A stretch of 64,000 bases of DNA from positions 4,525,226 through 4,589,225 of the forward strand of contig NZ_KB912877.1 in the NCBI RefSeq assembly GCF_000383855.1, in the 5' to 3' direction. Under the pieces are notes generated by a model. That model was not told the DNA's origin. It worked only from the letters and a program-made list of their open reading frames with translations, and ran no database searches. The stretch is from Methylobacter marinus A45 (GTDB taxonomy: Bacteria > Pseudomonadota > Gammaproteobacteria > Methylococcales > Methylomonadaceae). A program made the translations under genes and the position numbers. Positions 59,328 to 64,000 of this stretch are shown here, piece after piece. Positions within the stretch are counted from its first letter, which is position 1; the number at the start of each line of letters is the position of its first letter.

Positions 59328-61766
59328 TCATGTCGGTTCAGGACTGTTCTCATCCTCCTTTTCCACGGCAACCTCCAGCGCATCGTCAACATTCTCCAGC
59401 CAGACAAACTGGAGCTGATCCCGGACCGCTTTCGGGATTTCCTCAAAATCCCTTTGATTGCGCGCCGGCAGCATGACCGTTTTGATGCCGGCACGCGCCG
59501 CGGCAATGACTTTTTCCTTGATGCCGCCGACCGGCAGAACCAGCCCGCGCAAACTGATTTCCCCGGTCATGGCCACGTCGTTTTGCACAATACGCTCCGA
59601 GAATGCCGAATACAAGGCCACGAATATCGCCACGCCGGCGCTGGGGCCATCCTTGGGAATGGCCCCGGCCGGCACATGCACATGAATGTCGGTCTTTTCG
59701 AATAGATCCAGACTCAAACCGAATTCAATCGCCCGAAATTTGACTAGGCTCAATGCCGCCTGCGCGCTTTCCTTCATGACGTCGCCGAGCTGCCCGGTCA
59801 GGATCAACTTGCCGGTGCCGGGTATGCGGGTCGCTTCGATAAACAGGATGTCGCCGCCGACGGGCGTCCAGGCAAGTCCTGTCGCGACGCCCGGCACGCT
59901 GGTGCGCATGGCGACATCGTTCTCAAATTTTCTCGGCCCCAGAATAGCCGGGATTTGCTCGGCATCAATATGCGCCTGAGTCACATCGCCTTCGGCAATG
60001 CGCATGGCAACATGCCGGAACACAGCGCCTATTTCGCGTTCCAGATTCCGGCAACCGGCTTCACGCGTGTATTCCTGGATAATGGTCCGTATCGCCTGAT
60101 CGGTAATGGAGCATTGCTCGGACGTCAACCCGTTCGCGACCAGTTGCCTGCCGACCAGATAACGCTTGGCGATCTGCTCCTTTTCATCGGCCGTATAGCC
60201 GGACAGTTCTATCACTTCCATGCGGTCGCGCAGGGGAATGGGAATATTGTCCAGGACATTGGCCGTTCCGATGAACATGACATGACTCAGATCAAACGGG
60301 ACCGCCAGATAATTATCGCGAAAAGTCGAGTTCTGTTCCGGATCCAGCACTTCCAGCAGCGCCGCGGAAGGATCACCCTGAAACCCCGCGCCGATCTTGT
60401 CCATTTCATCGAGCATGAACACTGGATTGTTGGTGCCGGCCTTTCGGATGGACTGAATGATAATACCGGGCAGCGCGCCCAGATAAGTGCGCCGGTGCCC
60501 TCTGATCTCGGCTTCATCATGCAGGCCGCCCAGGCTGGTGCGCACGAATTCGCGTTCTATCGCTCGGGCAATACTGCGTCCCAGTGAGGTTTTGCCGACG
60601 CCAGGGGGCCCGACAAAGCAAAGTATCGGGCTCTTGCCTTCCGGATTCAGCTTGCGCACGGCCAGATATTCCAGAATGCGCTGCTTGATCTTGTCCAGGC
60701 CGTAATGATCCTCGTTGAGAATCTCGCGTGCCTTACTGATATCGATATCCCCCGTGCTGGCGACCGACCAGGGTATTTCAACCAGCCAGTCCAGATAGCT
60801 GCGCAGCATGGAGTACTCGCCGGCTGCCTCGGGCATTTGCCGCAGGCGGTTCAATTCCTTGCGGGCATGCTTTTCCACCTCTTCAGGCATTTTGGCTGCC
60901 GCGATGGCGTTGCTGATTTCCTCGATCTCGACCGCGCCTTCCTCGCCCTCGCCCAGTTCCTTTTGGATGGCTTTCAATTGTTCTCTCAGCACGAACTCAC
61001 GCTGGCGCTGTCCCATCGTTTCCTGGGTCTGCTCATTAATTTGATTGGAAAGCTTCAATACTTCAATCCTGTAATTGAGCATCTCCAATATCTTATCGAT
61101 ACGTTTCTGAACATCGAACAGCCCCAGAATCTGCTGTTTCTCTTCCGCTTTCGTGATCAGATAGCTGGAAACCAGATCCGCCAGCATGGGCGCCGAATTG
61201 ATCAGCTGAACGGCGCTCACCAGTTCATCCGGCACTTGCTTTGATAAATTCAACACCTCCAGCGCTTTCCGCTTAAGCGTGACAACGCGCGCCTCGATAT
61301 CCTTGGTTGTTTCTTCAGGTTCCTGGTGCTCCTCCCAACGCGCCACCAGAAAAGGATACCCGGACAGGAACTCCTTGACCCGGAAGCGTTGGAGTCCCTG
61401 GCAGACAATATGATGATTACCGTCCGGGGCGGTCAGGTATCGCAATATTTCCGCCACGGTGCCGACCGTATAGAGATCATCGGGGGCAGGATCCTCATCC
61501 CGGTCATCGCGCCGCAGCAGCAAGCCGATCGGCTTTTCGGAACGCACCGCATACTGCACGGCCGCGATCGACTGTTTTCGGCCAATCACCAACGGCAGGA
61601 CGACCTGAGGAAACAATACGGTACCGAGCATGGGCACGATGACCAAGGCATCATCGGGAATGAATAGCCGGGACTGATCATCCTGAGCCTTCCGCATCGC
61701 GGCCGAATCATCGTCAGAATCGCCTTTTGACCCCAGAATTAAGTCTTTAAGGTCCTTGATCCGCAT
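59328..61766 (-). CDS. lon: ATP-dependent protease Lon
   Basis: 812 residues. N-terminal substrate-binding domain (LVIVPMLGTVLFPQVVLPL), a coiled-coil middle, an AAA+ module with Walker A GPPGVGKTSLGRSIA and MLDEMDKIGAGFQGD, and the C-terminal protease domain with catalytic Ser in PKDGPSAGVAI and the Lys downstream in GGIKEKVIAA. It degrades damaged and regulatory proteins. An Hsp20 gene lies 6 bases upstream in the same unit, so Lon here belongs to a stress operon rather than to the usual clpX-lon-hupB arrangement. It may be a second Lon copy. Confidence 0.96.
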   Translation of the reverse strand: MRIKDLKDLILGSKGDSDDDSAAMRKAQDDQSRLFIPDDALVIVPMLGTVLFPQVVLPLVIGRKQSIAAVQYAVRSEKPIGLLLRRDDRDEDPAPDDLYTVGTVAEILRYLTAPDGNHHIVCQGLQRFRVKEFLSGYPFLVARWEEHQEPEETTKDIEARVVTLKRKALEVLNLSKQVPDELVSAVQLINSAPMLADLVSSYLITKAEEKQQILGLFDVQKRIDKILEMLNYRIEVLKLSNQINEQTQETMGQRQREFVLREQLKAIQKELGEGEEGAVEIEEISNAIAAAKMPEEVEKHARKELNRLRQMPEAAGEYSMLRSYLDWLVEIPWSVASTGDIDISKAREILNEDHYGLDKIKQRILEYLAVRKLNPEGKSPILCFVGPPGVGKTSLGRSIARAIEREFVRTSLGGLHDEAEIRGHRRTYLGALPGIIIQSIRKAGTNNPVFMLDEMDKIGAGFQGDPSAALLEVLDPEQNSTFRDNYLAVPFDLSHVMFIGTANVLDNIPIPLRDRMEVIELSGYTADEKEQIAKRYLVGRQLVANGLTSEQCSITDQAIRTIIQEYTREAGCRNLEREIGAVFRHVAMRIAEGDVTQAHIDAEQIPAILGPRKFENDVAMRTSVPGVATGLAWTPVGGDILFIEATRIPGTGKLILTGQLGDVMKESAQAALSLVKFRAIEFGLSLDLFEKTDIHVHVPAGAIPKDGPSAGVAIFVALYSAFSERIVQNDVAMTGEISLRGLVLPVGGIKEKVIAAARAGIKTVMLPARNQRDFEEIPKAVRDQLQFVWLENVDDALEVAVEKEDENSPEPT

Positions 61767-61772
61767 ATGAAG

Positions 61773-62177
61773 TCATCCTATTTTCCGTAGTGAAATTAGT
61801 AGACAGCCATTCATAAACTCGTGCGGGCCCAATTCAAAACGCCCATCGGGAAGCTCTATGCTCCGCTCAAACCGACCATACGGAATCTCCAGCCGTTGAA
61901 TCTCAGCCTCGGCGCCAACCGGCAGGAAACGCCGCCCGCCCACCACCAATAAACCATCCTCAAAGCTTACCTTGATATTTTCCGTTTCCACACCGGGCAG
62001 CGCGACCATAATTGTGAATTCATGCTGAGTTTCATAAATATCGATCGGCGGCTCCCAGATTGGACGCTTGGCATTCATGACGCGAGGTCTGAAAAACCGC
62101 CGATGCAGCCGGTCGGCACGATCCAGCACTTCACAGGCTTCCGCCCACATTGAAAATTCAAAATTACGTAACGGCAT
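61773..62177 (-). CDS. Hsp20/alpha-crystallin family small heat-shock protein
   Basis: 134 residues. Alpha-crystallin domain: IDIYETQHEFTIMVALPGVETENIKVSFEDGLLVVGGRR in parts (about 47-85), then YGRFERSIELPDG. The C-terminal tail is short and lacks a clear IxI motif (LLISLRKIG), so oligomerisation may differ from classical sHSPs. It acts as a holdase. It is cotranscribed with lon (6-base gap). No good ribosome binding site precedes it, which suggests coupling to the small frame upstream. Confidence 0.88.
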   Translation of the reverse strand: MPLRNFEFSMWAEACEVLDRADRLHRRFFRPRVMNAKRPIWEPPIDIYETQHEFTIMVALPGVETENIKVSFEDGLLVVGGRRFLPVGAEAEIQRLEIPYGRFERSIELPDGRFELGPHEFMNGCLLISLRKIG

Positions 62178-62183
62178 AATGTT

Positions 62184-62390
62184 TTATTTCAGATTGTCGG
62201 TATTATTACTTGCATCATGAAGCAAAACAGATAAACCAACGCAGGGCTGGCAGGTTTCACCCAAGACATGACAGAAAGGCCGGCCCGAAAGCTCAGTCTG
62301 AAAAATAATCCATTTGCCCGCTACAACATCATATTTTTCAAGATCATAGGTGCATATTAAACATTCGCTGCTTTGCTGCTTTCGAGCCAA
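62184..62390 (-). CDS. possible 68-residue protein with paired CxxC motifs
   Basis: A frame starting at TTG 62390 and ending 6 bases before hsp20. The translation has two Cys pairs, ECLIC and ETCQPC, with a further Cys in PFCHVLG, suggestive of a zinc-binding or redox module. I do not recognise the family, the start codon is not ATG, and the frame is short, so it may be spurious. Its position directly upstream of hsp20-lon, with no other ribosome site for hsp20, is the main support. Confidence 0.4.
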   Translation of the reverse strand: MARKQQSSECLICTYDLEKYDVVAGKWIIFQTELSGRPFCHVLGETCQPCVGLSVLLHDASNNTDNLK

Positions 62391-62536
62391 AATTAAGTTT
62401 AATCTATAGTATAAACAGCAATAAGATAATCAGTACCATTACTTAGGTAAGTCGCGCTATATCTCAATAGGGCTTTTTCATCGTAGTATGAAACATTATT
62501 ACGAAGAAATAAACTCACCAACGGCAAAGTGAAGCT

Positions 62537-62956
62537 ATGTCGCCTTATTGGGAACATTTTGAACACCAAGCCTATATGGGCATACGCGGAATCGCTCCGA
62601 CGCTCAACCAAAACGTGGAGCAGGCGACGCCGGCCATGACCGCGGTAATAGCCGATCCCGCTCATATTCCGCCATCGGAAGCGATCCGGATACATTGCAC
62701 GGGGTGCGACAACGCATTTCCGTTTCCGGGCTGGATCGACGAACGGGCATGCATCACGGCGGTTAACGGCCTGTTGTTCAACCGGTTCCAGGTGTCCCTT
62801 GATGAGGAAGGCTTGACGGCAACCACCTTTGGCGAGGCCGTGGACCGGCAACAACACCAGCCTGCCGTGAAAATACAAGGCGCCGCGCTGACCGAGCCGC
62901 ATGTTTATCAACAACCGGACGGCCTATGGGTTACCCAATGCGTCGTCGACGTTTAA
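62537..62956 (+). CDS. archease, partner of RtcB
   Basis: 139 residues. It begins SPYWEHFEHQAYMGIRGIAPTL and ends LWVTQCVVDV, the archease (SHS2-type) pattern: HxA-MG-RG at the start and CVxDx at the end. Archease turns RtcB into a multiple-turnover ligase. The metal-ligand Asp of the HxAD(I/M)G motif is Tyr13 here, while the C-terminal Asp is kept. The rtcB ATG follows 9 bases after the stop, so they form an operon. Confidence 0.85.
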   Translation: MSPYWEHFEHQAYMGIRGIAPTLNQNVEQATPAMTAVIADPAHIPPSEAIRIHCTGCDNAFPFPGWIDERACITAVNGLLFNRFQVSLDEEGLTATTFGEAVDRQQHQPAVKIQGAALTEPHVYQQPDGLWVTQCVVDV

Positions 62957-62965
62957 AGGATACTC

Positions 62966-64000
62966 ATGGATATCTCTCAATTCATACAACGCGATGAAAC
63001 CTGCTGGGAAATTCCGTCCCAAGGCGCCATGCGCGTGCCGGCGATCATTTATGCCGATGAACGACTGCTGCGCGATATGGACCAGAAAGTGTACGAACAG
63101 CTTACCAACGTAGCCTCATTGCCCGGCATTGTCGAAGCCGCCTATGCCATGCCCGACGCGCACTGGGGCTACGGCTTCCCTATCGGCGGCGTCGCCGCCT
63201 TCGACCCGGCGCAGGGCGGCGTCATTTCGGCCGGCGGCGTGGGGTTCGACATATCTTGCGGCGTGCGCACCCTGCTCACCGGCCTGGACATGGCCGATTT
63301 ACAGCCTCATCAGCACCAGCTGGCGGATGAGTTGTATCGCGCGATTCCGGCGGGCGTCGGCAGCAAGGGTAAAATCCATCTGAACCATGACGGCATGATA
63401 GCCATGCTCAAAGGCGGCGCCTCATGGGCCGTCGAACAGGGATTCGGCACCGCCCGAGACCTGGCCTTCACCGAGGAACGCGGCTGCATGGCCGGCGCCG
63501 AACCCCAACAGGTCTCCACCAGAGCACGGGAGCGGCAAAAAGACGAAATGGGTACCCTGGGTTCCGGAAACCATTATCTTGAAGTACAGCGGGTCGCCGA
63601 TATTTACAACCCGACCCTGGCCGATGCTTACCGACTCAAGCGCGACGCCATCGTCATCACTATTCACTGCGGCTCCAGAGGTCTGGGCCATCAAATCGGC
63701 ACCGAATTTCTAAAAGACATGGCCCTGGCGGCGCCTCAATACCATATTGCCCTGCCCGACCGGGAACTGGCCTGCGCGCCGCTGGATTCGCCGCTGGGAA
63801 AAAAATACCTGGGCGCCATGCGCGCCGGTATCAACTGCGCCCTGGCCAACCGGCAGATCATCACGCACCTGACCCGCAAAGCCGTGTCGGCGGTGTTTCC
63901 GGGACTCCATCTCGACCTGCTGTACGATGTTTCGCACAACACCTGCAAACTAGAGCCACATGCTATCGACGGCGTGAAAAGAAACCTGTTCGTGCATCGT
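62966..64000 (+). CDS. rtcB: RNA-splicing ligase RtcB (runs off the window)
   Basis: 345 codons from the ATG at 62966, open at the window end, so the C-terminus (including the guanylylated His region) is missing. AGGA precedes the ATG. Recognised parts: AMPDAHWGYGFPIGGVAAFD, GVGFDISCGVRTL (Mn-ligand Cys), GTLGSGNHYLEVQ, HCGSRGLGHQIG. RtcB joins 2',3'-cyclic phosphate and 5'-OH RNA ends using GTP, in RNA repair or tRNA ligation. Archease is immediately upstream. Confidence 0.95.
   Translation, partial: MDISQFIQRDETCWEIPSQGAMRVPAIIYADERLLRDMDQKVYEQLTNVASLPGIVEAAYAMPDAHWGYGFPIGGVAAFDPAQGGVISAGGVGFDISCGVRTLLTGLDMADLQPHQHQLADELYRAIPAGVGSKGKIHLNHDGMIAMLKGGASWAVEQGFGTARDLAFTEERGCMAGAEPQQVSTRARERQKDEMGTLGSGNHYLEVQRVADIYNPTLADAYRLKRDAIVITIHCGSRGLGHQIGTEFLKDMALAAPQYHIALPDRELACAPLDSPLGKKYLGAMRAGINCALANRQIITHLTRKAVSAVFPGLHLDLLYDVSHNTCKLEPHAIDGVKRNLFVHR

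Noticed and set aside
62399-62914. 171-codon minus-strand frame opposite archease
   Set aside because: The plus-strand archease frame is coupled to rtcB and matches its family; the minus frame matches nothing.

Overview
The window reads as the chromosome of a gammaproteobacterial methylotroph, most likely a methanotroph of the Methylococcales. This rests on gene content. There is a formaldehyde-activating-enzyme (Fae) family gene. A cluster of tetrahydromethanopterin/methylofuran cofactor genes follows (DmrB/AfpA-like flavoprotein, archaeal-type dihydropteroate-synthase-like protein, DUF447 protein, MfnB). An NAD-dependent formate dehydrogenase of the Fds type has its own LysR regulator, with fdhD and mobA nearby. 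Two genes of the quinoprotein (PQQ) relay system are present. No methane monooxygenase or methanol dehydrogenase lies in the window, so the assignment to methanotrophs is an inference.

Layout. 0-5 kb: a 5'-partial membrane phosphoglycerol transferase-like gene, the Fae paralog, and a pqi (paraquat-inducible, MCE lipid-transport) operon in which PqiA is split in two. 5-9 kb: lytic transglycosylase, NUDIX hydrolase, sugar-dehydrogenase-like beta-propeller, HtpX, DUF2835. 9-20 kb: mobA-fdhD-endonuclease V-like operon, small lipoproteins, the quinoprotein-relay pair, and lysR facing fdsB (NuoE-NuoF fusion)-fdsA. 20-27 kb: housekeeping genes (def2, ppk, methyltransferase, PLP desulfhydrase, SRAP protein), tRNA-Val(UAC), cmoM, and a Doc/AbrB toxin-antitoxin module. 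27.7-33.2 kb: folP facing a tightly overlapping cofactor operon that ends in a dicarboxylate/amino-acid symporter. 33-37 kb: YihY, cmoA, gamma-glutamylcyclotransferase, two coiled-coil proteins. 37.3-39.7 kb: an accessory island with a lambda-type portal-gene remnant and three promoterless-looking genes separated by integron attC-like sites. 39.7-44.2 kb: HupE-type protein, anchor protein, proS, and two non-coding repeat elements. 44.2-52.1 kb: two large MASE1-CHASE sensors (a GGDEF-EAL protein and a hybrid histidine kinase) flanking a Tsx-like porin and a cytochrome c. 52-59 kb: FAD oxidoreductase, BamE-like lipoprotein, diguanylate cyclase, mtgA, cysDN. 59-64 kb: lon-hsp20 facing archease-rtcB, the last running off the end.

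Working together. The C1 genes describe the path from formaldehyde to CO2: cofactor synthesis for the H4MPT/methylofuran route, formate oxidation to CO2 with NADH production, and molybdenum cofactor maturation for the formate dehydrogenase. CmoA and CmoM act on the wobble uridine of tRNAs such as the tRNA-Val(UAC) lying next to cmoM. Lon, Hsp20 and HtpX are protein quality control, and archease with RtcB is RNA ligation/repair.

Most notable: the attC-separated cassette island with no integrase in view; a 411-bp element with roughly 55-bp inverted ends and a 152-bp MITE-like element; and four proteins with an altered key site (Fae paralog with Met for the catalytic His, FdhD with CGQG instead of CxxC, CysN with a decayed APS-kinase-like tail, archease with Tyr for a metal-ligand Asp).
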